From CAVZYN01 sp963779515 (GTDB taxonomy: Bacteria > Pseudomonadota > Alphaproteobacteria > Rhizobiales > Hyphomicrobiaceae), in NCBI GenBank assembly GCA_963779515.1, contig CAVZYN010000009.1:357029-421028 (forward strand): 64,000 nucleotides of DNA, in the 5' to 3' direction. Below are positions 1-8,400 of the stretch, one piece after another (position 1 is the first letter of the stretch; each line of letters begins with the position of its first letter). Under the pieces are notes generated by a model, which saw only the letters and a program-made list of their open reading frames with translations, made no database searches and was not told the DNA's origin. Both the position numbers and the translations under genes were made by a program.

Positions 1-891
1 CATGGTCCGGCGGATATGGGCGTGGCGTTGCCAGCGGGAGATTCACCGCGGCAAGGCGGGACGCGGCTGTCCTACTGGATGGGCAAGTTCGGGGATGGCC
101 AGATCGGGCCGTTCTATCTCGGGCCGATCGGGCTGATCTCGATCGTGTGCGGGATCATCGCGATCGAGATCATCGGGCTCAACATGTGGGCGTCGGTGAA
201 TTGGGATCCGGTGCAGTTCATCCGGCGGCTGGCGTACCTGTCGCTGGATCCGCCGCCGGCCAAGTATGGGCTCGGGATCCCACCCTTGAACGAGGGCGGG
301 TGGTGGCTGATGGCGGGCTTCTTCCTGACCACATCCATCATTCTGTGGTGGGTGCGGATGTATCGCCGCGCGCGCGCGCTGAAGATGGGGACGCATGTCG
401 CCTGGGCGTTTGCCGCAGCGATCTGGCTGTACCTGGTGCTGGGCTTCATCCGGCCCATCATGATGGGTAACTTCAGCGAGGCGGTGCCGTTCGGGATCTT
501 CCCGCATCTCGATTGGACGAATACGTTTTCGTTGAACTACGGCAACCTGTTCTACAATCCGTTCCATATGCTTTCGATCGTGTTCCTGTATGGCTCGGCG
601 CTGCTGTTCGCGATGCACGCCGCGACGATCCTGGCGGTCAGCCGCTACGGCGGTGAGCGCGAGATCGAGCAGATCACGGACCGGGGAACCGCGTCAGAAC
701 GGGCGGCGTTGTTCTGGCGCTGGACGATGGGCTTCAACGCGACGATGGAATCGATCCATCGCTGGGCGTGGTGGTTCGCGGTGCTGTGCCCGCTTACAGG
801 CGGCATCGGTATCCTTTTGACCGGGACGGCGGTGGATAACTGGTACGACTGGGCGGTGAAGCACAACGTCGCGCCGGCGGCGTACAAGTAA
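1..891 (+). CDS. pufM: Photosynthetic reaction centre M subunit (5' end outside window)
   Basis: This is the M subunit of the type II photosynthetic reaction centre, an inner-membrane protein that binds bacteriochlorophyll, bacteriopheophytin, the quinone site and the non-haem iron together with L. The reading frame is open from base 1, and HGPADMGV matches the conserved N-terminal region of M, so the ATG at 16 is internal and the true start lies left of the window. Diagnostic residues are the histidine in NPFHMLS (special-pair ligand), FAMHAAT and SIHRWAWW (iron ligands), and the RYGGEREIEQ loop between them. Five hydrophobic helices are visible. No tetrahaem pufC follows directly; a cytochrome c2 gene does. 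The family call is firm. Confidence 0.96.
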   Translation, partial: HGPADMGVALPAGDSPRQGGTRLSYWMGKFGDGQIGPFYLGPIGLISIVCGIIAIEIIGLNMWASVNWDPVQFIRRLAYLSLDPPPAKYGLGIPPLNEGGWWLMAGFFLTTSIILWWVRMYRRARALKMGTHVAWAFAAAIWLYLVLGFIRPIMMGNFSEAVPFGIFPHLDWTNTFSLNYGNLFYNPFHMLSIVFLYGSALLFAMHAATILAVSRYGGEREIEQITDRGTASERAALFWRWTMGFNATMESIHRWAWWFAVLCPLTGGIGILLTGTAVDNWYDWAVKHNVAPAAYK

Positions 892-1059
892 GCGTGCTGC
901 GCTGCAGCATGAAAAAATCAAGGCGCCGGCTCGACCGGCGTCCGTGATCGCCGGTTTCATGCGGCGTTCAGACAAATCCAGATTTAATCACTGGCCGTAC
1001 TAATGACGTCGCTGGCCAGAATAGGACCAGTACCGACAAGAACCGAAGGGAGAGTGCCG

Positions 1060-1500
1060 ATGCTCAAGCTTGCCGTTTCGCTCGCAGTGGCGGGCTTTAT
1101 CACCGTGGTGGCACCGAGTGGCGCCGCACTAGCCCAAGGCAGTGCCGAAGACGGCGAGGCGGTGTTCAAGAAATGCATGGCGTGCCATCGCGTCGGGCCC
1201 GAGGCCAAGAACCAGGTCGGGCCGGTGCTCAATGGCGTAATCGGCCGCCCGGCCGGTACGGCTGAGAGCTACGCCTACTCCGAGCTCAACAAGGGCGCAG
1301 GCGGCAACGGCTTGGTGTGGACCGAGGATCTGATCTTCGCGTACCTCGCGGATCCGACGCCGTTCCTGAAAAAATTCCTGACCGACAAAGGCAAGGCGGA
1401 CATCGCGGCGGGGGCGACCAAGATGGTCTTCAAGCTGCCCGACGAGAAGGACCGCAAGGACGTCATTGCCTACCTGAAGAAGTTCTCGCCGCCGAAGTAA
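1060..1500 (+). CDS. cycA: Cytochrome c2, periplasmic electron donor
   Basis: Predicted soluble class I cytochrome c of 146 residues. A signal peptide (MLKLAVSLAVAGFITVV, cleaved after the ALAQG region) directs it to the periplasm. The haem site is CMACH, and the distal methionine is probably in the ATKMVFKL segment. The length and the insertions around GRPAGTAESYAYSELNKG fit the cytochrome c2 / mitochondrial-type family. The ATG at 1060 is preferred over an in-frame ATG at 1003 because GAAGGGAG lies just upstream and the signal peptide begins there. It lies 168 bases after pufM, which suggests it re-reduces the photo-oxidised reaction centre in cyclic electron flow. The symbol is inferred from context. 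Confidence 0.88.
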   Translation: MLKLAVSLAVAGFITVVAPSGAALAQGSAEDGEAVFKKCMACHRVGPEAKNQVGPVLNGVIGRPAGTAESYAYSELNKGAGGNGLVWTEDLIFAYLADPTPFLKKFLTDKGKADIAAGATKMVFKLPDEKDRKDVIAYLKKFSPPK

Positions 1501-1807
1501 GCGGAGTGTTGGCGTCGCGGACCTCGAGCTCGGCGGACATTGTCGAACCGCCGGTCTCGACCGCGACGAGACCATCGGCCCAGAGCGGTCGAACTCGCCT
1601 GACAACGTCGTGAAAAAACCAAGACCGTTTAGAATGGCCGCTTGATCGCAGCTCATCTAAAGTTGGCCGTGGTCTGTCGCTGGGTGATTGGCATCCAAGA
1701 CGCTGATGGGCTCGTCGCGGGGTCGTGAACGGCGTCGATCAACCATCAGTTGGAAATCAACAGTCCCACACCATTGCGCTAACCTGGTGCCCGGCGCACT
1801 CTGGGCC
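1501..1807 (+). other. Intergenic stretch, nothing recognised
   Basis: About 300 bases between the cytochrome c2 gene and the LysR-like fragment. I see no RNA gene, convincing terminator or conserved coding sequence. It should contain the 3' end of the photosynthesis transcript and the original LysR promoter. Confidence 0.4.
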
Positions 1808-2587
1808 ATGACCGTTGATTTCAAGAAACTGACGAGCTTTGTGAAGATCGTCGACGCCGGCAGCATGTCGCGTGCCGCGCATGCCTTGAACATCGCGCAA
1901 CCCGCGCTGAGCCAGCACGTTGCGGCGTATGTCACTTCATTGAAGGCACGCCCGATGTCGAGCAAAACCGTCGATTTCGACGACCCAATCACACTGCAGG
2001 TTCTTTGGAACCGTCTGGTATTCATCGCTGATCAGGCCGACCGCGCGCTCGGCCGCACGGCCTTTTCGCCGATCGTCCGCGAGAACCACGACTACGTCAC
2101 CGTCCTCATGGACGCGAAGGGGCGGGCCCTGTCCCAATGCACCTGGGCGATCCCTGTTTTCATCACGTCGCTGCCGATGGCAGTGCAGCACTATTTCCTG
2201 CCCGCGTTTCCGCCCGAGACGCTTGAGCCAGGCGATGACAAGCGTCTCGTCGTCGCGATGATCGAGACCGTAGAGGCGCTGGGCAATCTCGATGCGATCC
2301 TCGCCGTCGAAGGTATCGATGTGTTCTTCGTCGGCCCCGGTGACCTGTCGCAATCGATGGGCTTCATGCCATCCGTCCCACGCGGGCAGTCACGGCCGCG
2401 CGAAGTGCTCGATGCCGTCGAGAAGACACTCGCCCACATCCGCAAGGCCGGCAAAATCGCCGGCACGCTGGTCATCGAGGAGGACATCGCGCACTGGTCC
2501 AAGCACGGTGCGCAATTGCTCTACTGCCACATCGATCCTTTTCTGCGCGACAAGATCGAGGCGATGCACAAGCACGCGCGCGTGTAA
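1808..2587 (+). pseudogene. In-frame chimera: LysR HTH + hydantoinase B + HpcH/HpaI aldolase fragments
   Basis: One uninterrupted frame joins pieces of three unrelated families. Bases 1808-1940 encode a LysR-type winged-helix N-terminus (SMSRAAHALNIAQPALSQHV). Bases 1955-2235 encode the first ~95 residues of a hydantoinase B / oxoprolinase beta protein (DPITLQVLWNRLVFIADQAD, ending PPETLEPGD). Bases 2236-2587 encode the C-terminal part of an HpcH/HpaI aldolase/citrate-lyase family protein (VVAMIETVEALGNLDAILAV, IDVFFVGPGDLS). None of the three domains is complete: LysR lacks its effector domain, HyuB lacks most of its catalytic region, and the aldolase lacks the N-terminal half of its barrel. 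Two successive in-frame deletions are the simplest origin. It may still be translated, but a function is unlikely. The aminotransferase gene follows after 28 bases. Confidence 0.8.
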
Positions 2588-2615
2588 ATCATTGACGACA
2601 TTGGAGGGAAGAGCC

Positions 2616-3821
2616 GTGGTCGCACTGTCGCAACGTGTCGGACGCATCCGCGTCTCGCCCAGTTCCGCCGCCGCACAACGGGTGCGCGATCTCAAGGCCG
2701 AAGGCCGCGAGATTCTCGACCTGACGATCGGCGAGCCCGATTTCGATACACCGGAGCACATCAAGGACGCGGCGATCGCTGCCATCAAGCGCGGTGACAC
2801 GAAGTACACGCCGGTCAACGGCATCCTGCCGTTGCGTCAAGCAATCGCGGTCAAACTCAAGCAGCGGACGGGACATGCCTACGATCCGGGCTGCATCACG
2901 GTCGGCGGCGGCGCCAAGCAGATCATCTTCCTCGCACTGACCGCAACACTCGATCCCGGCAGCGAGGTGATTATTCCGGCGCCGTACTGGGTGTCATACC
3001 CTGACATGGTCGCGGGCAACGACGGCACACCGGTCATGGTCACGTGCCCACAATCGCAACAGTTCAAGATCACGGCCGCGCAGGTCGAGGCGGCAATCAC
3101 GCCGAAAACGCGTTGGCTGATCCTCAACACGCCGTCGAACCCGACGGGCATCGCCTATAGCGGCGATGAATTGCGAGCCATTGCTGCCGTGCTCGTCAAA
3201 CATCCACACGTCGGCGTGCTGACCGACGAGATCTACGACGAACTCTGGTACGAGCCGGGTGCAATCGCAAGCCTCGTGCAAGTCGCGCCGCAGCTGGCCG
3301 ATCGGGTGCTGCTCGTCAACGGCGTCTCGAAGACCTATGCCATGACAGGGTGGCGCATCGGCTATGCCGCCGGCCCGCAGCCCTTGATCGATGCCATCAA
3401 CGTCCTGCAATCGCAGAGTTCGTCCTGTCCGTCATCGATCAGCCAGCAGGCGGCGCTGGCCGCACTGACGGGACCGCAAGCGAGCGTCGGCGAGTACGCC
3501 GGGGCCTATGCGCGCCGCCGCGATCTCGCCATCGATCTGCTGAACGCCATTCCCGACATCAGCTGCGTGCGACCGAGCGGTGCCTTCTATCTGTTTCCTA
3601 GCTGTGCCGCCGCGCTCGGCAAGAAGACGCAGCAGGGCGTCAGGCTCGAAACGGACCAGGATTTCGTCATGCATCTGCTCGATGCGGCCGGTGTCGCGAC
3701 GATCCATGGCTCGGCGTACGGGCTACCCGGCTACTTTCGCATGTCGATCGCGACTTCTGACGACGTGATCAGAGAAAGCTGCGCGCGGATCGCGAGCGTC
3801 TGCCAACGGCTGGGCCGGTAG
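2616..3821 (+). CDS. PLP-dependent aminotransferase, class I (aspartate/aromatic type)
   Basis: Fold-type I aminotransferase of 401 residues, expected to be cytosolic, moving an amino group between an amino acid and a 2-oxo acid. Visible features are the N-terminal LTIGEPDFDTPEHIK, the substrate and cofactor motif NTPSNPTG, TDEIYDEL (PLP aspartate), the Schiff-base lysine in NGVSKTYAMTGWRIGY, and the C-terminal arginine in GYFRMSIATS. The GTG at 2616 is chosen because GGAGGGAA sits 5 bases upstream and the family homology begins there; in-frame codons further left overlap the chimera. It resembles AspC/AatA-like enzymes, but substrate preference cannot be read from sequence. With the upstream aldolase remnant it may once have belonged to an amino-acid catabolic operon. 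Confidence 0.9.
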   Translation: MVALSQRVGRIRVSPSSAAAQRVRDLKAEGREILDLTIGEPDFDTPEHIKDAAIAAIKRGDTKYTPVNGILPLRQAIAVKLKQRTGHAYDPGCITVGGGAKQIIFLALTATLDPGSEVIIPAPYWVSYPDMVAGNDGTPVMVTCPQSQQFKITAAQVEAAITPKTRWLILNTPSNPTGIAYSGDELRAIAAVLVKHPHVGVLTDEIYDELWYEPGAIASLVQVAPQLADRVLLVNGVSKTYAMTGWRIGYAAGPQPLIDAINVLQSQSSSCPSSISQQAALAALTGPQASVGEYAGAYARRRDLAIDLLNAIPDISCVRPSGAFYLFPSCAAALGKKTQQGVRLETDQDFVMHLLDAAGVATIHGSAYGLPGYFRMSIATSDDVIRESCARIASVCQRLGR

Positions 3822-4617
3822 ACAATGTACCCAACGGTGCGGCACAAAGGCAGCGCCGCACAGCAGTTGTTCCGGGTATCTGAAACTTGGGTGGGATCAC
3901 ATCCACGGTCGCGGCTCTGGGTGTGACAAGTGTTTTGCGTTACCTCATGCCGTCCTGCGAAGAATCCGCCAAGTCGAACCTCGCGGCATTGAGACGTCAG
4001 TTCGATTTTCGCGTGGGCGGAGAAGCCACGCGGCGTCCTCAGCAGTTCGGATCAAGGTGGGTCGTCCACGTGGGCGGGGAAGCGAATGGTCCACGTGGGA
4101 TGGGCAGCGATCAATCGGCGCGTTGCTTCGAGGCCGATCAGATCGGTGTACGGTCCGTCGCCTCCGAGGCGATGCCTCGCCTTGCCGCGGGAAAGATGCG
4201 CCGCAAGATCAAGCGGACAAAGTACTGTCGCTTATGGCGTTTCGAAACCAACGGGCGTCCGCCCGGGTCCCAAACCTTCGACGCCCCGCTCGAAAGTTTG
4301 GGAAAATTCTCAGAAATTCAATGAAATCATTCTGTAGATGCGCGGGAGTTGCTCGCCGACCAGGGTCGATCTCCGCGTCGTGATCCTGGAACAGGCGGCC
4401 ACGCTCTGCTTCATCGGCCACGCGCCGGCCGAGTACTGGCGCGGCCTCATCGTTCAGGCCGACGCCACGATGGCGTCGCGCCGGGCCGAGCGCGAAGCCG
4501 GTCTCGTCGTGATCGAGCGGCACGATTTGGCATCAGATCGCCGCCTCACATTGGTGACTGACAAGGATTCGCTATCTGTTTGTGCTTAGAACTGGGCGCT
4601 GCTATGAACTACAAAAT
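3822..4617 (+). other. Gene-poor stretch with degenerate short ORFs
   Basis: Roughly 800 bases without a gene I can recognise. A possible hairpin with 7-base arms (GTGCGGC / GCCGCAC) follows the aminotransferase at about 3837-3861, but it has no T-run. The palindrome CCACGTGG occurs twice, inside GTCCACGTGGG at 4064-4074 and 4089-4099. Short open frames here have no family match I know. The stretch looks like decayed DNA plus the IclR promoter at its right end. Confidence 0.4.
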
Positions 4618-4635
4618 ATGGAACAGCAGTTCCAT
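4618..4635 (+). promoter_or_regulatory. Probable IclR-type operator palindrome
   Basis: A perfect inverted repeat, ATGGAAC-AGCA-GTTCCAT, sits 29 bases before the start of the IclR-family gene. The TGGAA(C)...(G)TTCCA symmetry is the form commonly bound by IclR-family regulators. Autoregulation, and control of the adjoining hydantoinase/transporter operon, is the natural inference. An upstream in-frame ATG at 4604 would place the operator inside the gene, which argues for the later GTG start. Confidence 0.65.
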
Positions 4636-4663
4636 TTTCTGCAACTTGATGCGGAGTTGTTGG

Positions 4664-5446
4664 GTGTCGATCTTGCAAAGTGCCGCGCGGGTTTTGCAGT
4701 GCCTCACTGATGATCAAGCCGGGTTGACGATGACAGATATCGTCCATCGTCTCGGCATCCCAAAGAGCAACGCGTCCCGCCTTTTGCGAGCGATGTGCGA
4801 CGCCGGCCTGCTCGAAAGGGTGGGTGACACCAAGCGATATCGACCAGGGCTCATGCTGCTCGATGTCGGTCGGGTATACCGGCGCTCATCGACATTGATT
4901 GCACGAGCCGATGCTCTTGTTGCCACGTTGTCCGCAAGCTCAGGCCATACCGGCTATGTCAGCAAGCGAAGCGGTCGGGAAGTGACAGCCATTCTCGACC
5001 ATGCCGGCACCAACACCTTGCGTGTCGACAGTTCAATTGGCCGCAGATTGCCGGCTTTTGCGTCGGCGACGGGGCGAAGCTTGCTCGCCCGGCACACAGA
5101 TGCCGAAGTCATAGGGCTTTACGGCGGCAAACTACCATCCGTTCCCTCGCCTCGTGCGCCACTCACGATGACCGACCTGCTCGAGCGTCTGGCGATGATA
5201 CGGAGAACCGGGTTCGCTATCTCGGAGGACGAAGCTTACAAGGGCGTAACCGCGATTGCTACCGCGGCCGGAGACGGCGAAGACGACGTGTCAATCTGCA
5301 TTGTCTTTCCTTCAGCAACGACGACGAAAGCCGAACAGCGCCGGATCATTGAGGCCATGCGTACCGGCGCGAAGGAGCTTGCCCGCGCGATCGGTGATCC
5401 GCTTGCGTTCGAGCGTCATTCGCGCGCCAAATTCAATGCTGCATAA
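4664..5446 (+). CDS. IclR-family transcriptional regulator
   Basis: DNA-binding regulator of 260 residues with the IclR layout. An N-terminal winged helix-turn-helix (SAARVLQCL, then LTMTDIVHRLGIPKSNASRL) spans about residues 1-65. A C-terminal effector-binding domain runs from about 80 to 255 (SGHTGYVSKRSGREV, LPAFASATGRSLLA, GFAISEDEAYKGVTAIA). The GTG start at 4664 is preferred because GGAG lies 7 bases upstream and the family homology begins right there; ATGs at 4604 and 4649 are alternatives. It is followed after 10 bases by the hydantoinase A-B gene, so it probably controls that operon in response to a substrate or breakdown product. Activator or repressor mode cannot be told. Confidence 0.9.
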   Translation: MSILQSAARVLQCLTDDQAGLTMTDIVHRLGIPKSNASRLLRAMCDAGLLERVGDTKRYRPGLMLLDVGRVYRRSSTLIARADALVATLSASSGHTGYVSKRSGREVTAILDHAGTNTLRVDSSIGRRLPAFASATGRSLLARHTDAEVIGLYGGKLPSVPSPRAPLTMTDLLERLAMIRRTGFAISEDEAYKGVTAIATAAGDGEDDVSICIVFPSATTTKAEQRRIIEAMRTGAKELARAIGDPLAFERHSRAKFNAA

Positions 5447-5456
5447 GGCTCACAAG

Positions 5457-8400
5457 ATGCGGATAGCTCCGGACACATCGCAACCACGCTTTCGCATCGG
5501 TTTCGATATCGGCGGCACATTCACCGATTTCATCCTGCAGGACCAGACCACCAACACCGTGCGCCTGCACAAGCGCCTCACATCGGCGCACGATCCGGCG
5601 GAAAGTGCGCTCTTGGGATTGGATGAAATCGTTGCTGCGGCGGGCATAAGCCTCGCGGACATAGCGGAAATAATACACGGTACGACGCTCGTGACCAACG
5701 CGATCATCGAACGGCGCGGGGCCAAGCTCGGGCTGATCACCACTGAAGGGTTTCGCGATATTCTTGAGATGGGGACGGAGCAGCGCTACGACATCTACGA
5801 TCTGTTCCTAACCTTTCCTGAGCCGCTCGTGCCGCGCCAGCGACGGCTCGAAGTGGCGGAACGGCTGGATCGCAATGGATCGGTGGTGACGCCCCTCGAT
5901 GAAGACATGGTGTGCGAGGCCCTCGCAAGGCTCGTCGCGATGGGCGTGGACGCTGTCGCGGTCTGCTTCCTGCACTCTTACGCCAGCGACGCTCATGAAC
6001 GCCGCGTGGCGACGATCGCCCGAGACCTCTATCCGCAGCTGACAGTATCACTATCTTGCGACGTCGTGCCCGAACTCGGTGAGTATCAGCGCTGCGTGAC
6101 GACGTGTGCCAATGCATATGTCCAGCCGCTGATGGCGCGCTACGTTGCGCGGCTTGGTCGCGAACTCCGGGTGCGTGGTTTTTTCGGCGCCCTGCGGCTC
6201 ATGCATTCAGGCGGAGGGCTTGTCTCTCCGGAAACTGCGGCGACGGTGCCGATCCGGCTTCTGGAATCTGGCCCCGCCGGTGGAGGATTGGCAACGGCTC
6301 TGTTCGGACGCCTCGCCGGAAAACTCGATCTCATTTCCTTCGACATGGGCGGCACCACGGCCAAAGCGTGTCTGGTCGAGAACGGTCGCACCGAAATTGC
6401 ACCCATAATGGAGGCAGCACGCGTTCATCGCTTCACGCGCGGCTCTGGCCTGCCGATCAAGGCGCCAGTCATCGACATGATCGAGATTGGGGCCGGTGGT
6501 GGTTCAATTGCGCGTATCGACGAAGTCGGACTGCTACGCGTTGGCCCTCATTCTTCGGGCTCATCGCCCGGGCCGGCCTGCTATGGCAACGGCGGTACGC
6601 AGCCGACCGTCACAGACGCCAATTTGGTGCTTGGCTTCTATGATCCTGCATTTTTTCTCGGCGGCCGGATGCGCCTTGATGTCGAGGCTGCGCGCAAGGC
6701 CTTACAGGCGGTCGCCACCCCCTTGGGCCTCAGCATCGAGGCTGTGGCGCTGGGAATTCATGCCGTCGTTACCGAGAGTATGGCCGCGGCGGCACGTGTG
6801 CATCTCGTCGAGAAAGGCAAGGATCCGCGTGCCTATGCGATGGTCGGTTTTGGCGGCGCTGGACCGGCGCACGCCGCGGGCGTCGCACGATCCCTCGGGG
6901 TGCGTGAGGTGATCATCCCGCCGGCATCGGGGGCCGCATCGGCGCTCGGGTTCCTGACAGCGCCCTTATCGTTCGAGAGTGCGCGCTCGCACATCATCGC
7001 GTTCGAACCGGGGTTCGATGCGGCTGGTCTCAATGCGCTCCTCGCATACCTGGAATCCGAGGGGCGGACGCAGTTGAGCGCGGCCGGGGTCAGTCCCGAG
7101 AGTGTTCGTGTCGATCGTACCGCCGACATGCGTCTGGTCGGACAAATGCACGACATCGCGGTGCCGTTGCCTAGTGGACCTCTGAGTGATGCGGCCATTG
7201 CCGATGTACGTGGGGCTTTTCATGCTGTCTATGCAGCTCGCTACGCCGAGGTTCCGATCGCCGCACGCTTCGAGGCTCTGAACTTCCGCGTCCGCGTCAG
7301 TGCGCCGGACCCGCAAGTCCACATCAGCGGTGCCGTTGGCGGTGTTGCCGGCAGTAAGATAAAGGGCAGACGTAAGGCATGGTTCGACGGCGGTCTCGCG
7401 GAGGTCGACATCTGGGATCGTTACGCGCTGGTGCCCGGCGATCGCATTACAGGGCCAGCGATCGTTGAAGAGCGGGAGGCGACCACGGTCATCGGCCAGG
7501 GCGACCGCATCGAAATTGATGACAGCTTGAATTTGCGCATTCTGGTTCATGTGCCAGATGCACCTGCCGCCCGTATCACAGCTGAGACGCCGCTCGCCGA
7601 TGCTGTCCGACTGATCGAAAGCGATCCGGTATCGCTCGAAATCATGTGGAGCCGCCTCGTCAACGTGACCGAGGAAATGTGGCTGACCGTCTGCCGGACG
7701 GCATATTCGCTGGTCATCTCGGAAGCGCAGGATTTTGCATGTGAACTGCTCGACTCAATCGGAGAGACGTTGGCACATTCGCCGCGCGCCATGCCGGTGT
7801 TCAATCTGACGTTGCCGCGTGCTGTGAAAGCGTTGCTTGAGGCCTATCCTCCGGAGACGCTCAAGCCAGGCGACGTTCTCGTCACCAACGATCCGTGGCT
7901 TTGTGCCGGCCACCTGTTCGACATTGCGGTCGTGACACCCGTGTTCCGTGGCGATGAACTGGTCGGCCTGACAGGCACTGTCGGTCACGTCTCGGACATT
8001 GGCGGTACCAAGGATTCTTTGCGCGCGCGAGAAATCTATGAGGAAGGATTCCAGATCCCGCCGATGAAGCTCTACGACGCCGGCCGGCCCAACGAAACCC
8101 TGCATCGCTTGTTGGCCGAAAACGTGCGCAATAGCCATCAGGTGCTCGGCGACGTGCAGTCGTTCGTGGTTGCCAACGCGCTTGGCGCGCAGCGCCTTCT
8201 CGCGCTCATGCGCGACTATGGTTTACAGGATCTGCGCGCGCTCGCCGCGGTCGTTCAAGGGCGCTCGGAGAAGGCCATGCGCGATGCGATCCGCGCCCTT
8301 CCAGACGGCGTCTACCAGAGCACGATCAGCAACAATCCCCTCGGCACGCCAATGACCTTTCCCGTCGCCGTGACGGTCACAGGCGACGAGATCGCGGTCG

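Noticed and set aside
16..891. ATG at 16 as the pufM start
   Set aside because: The frame is open to base 1 and HGPADMGV matches the conserved N-terminal region, so the ATG is internal and the gene is cut by the window edge.
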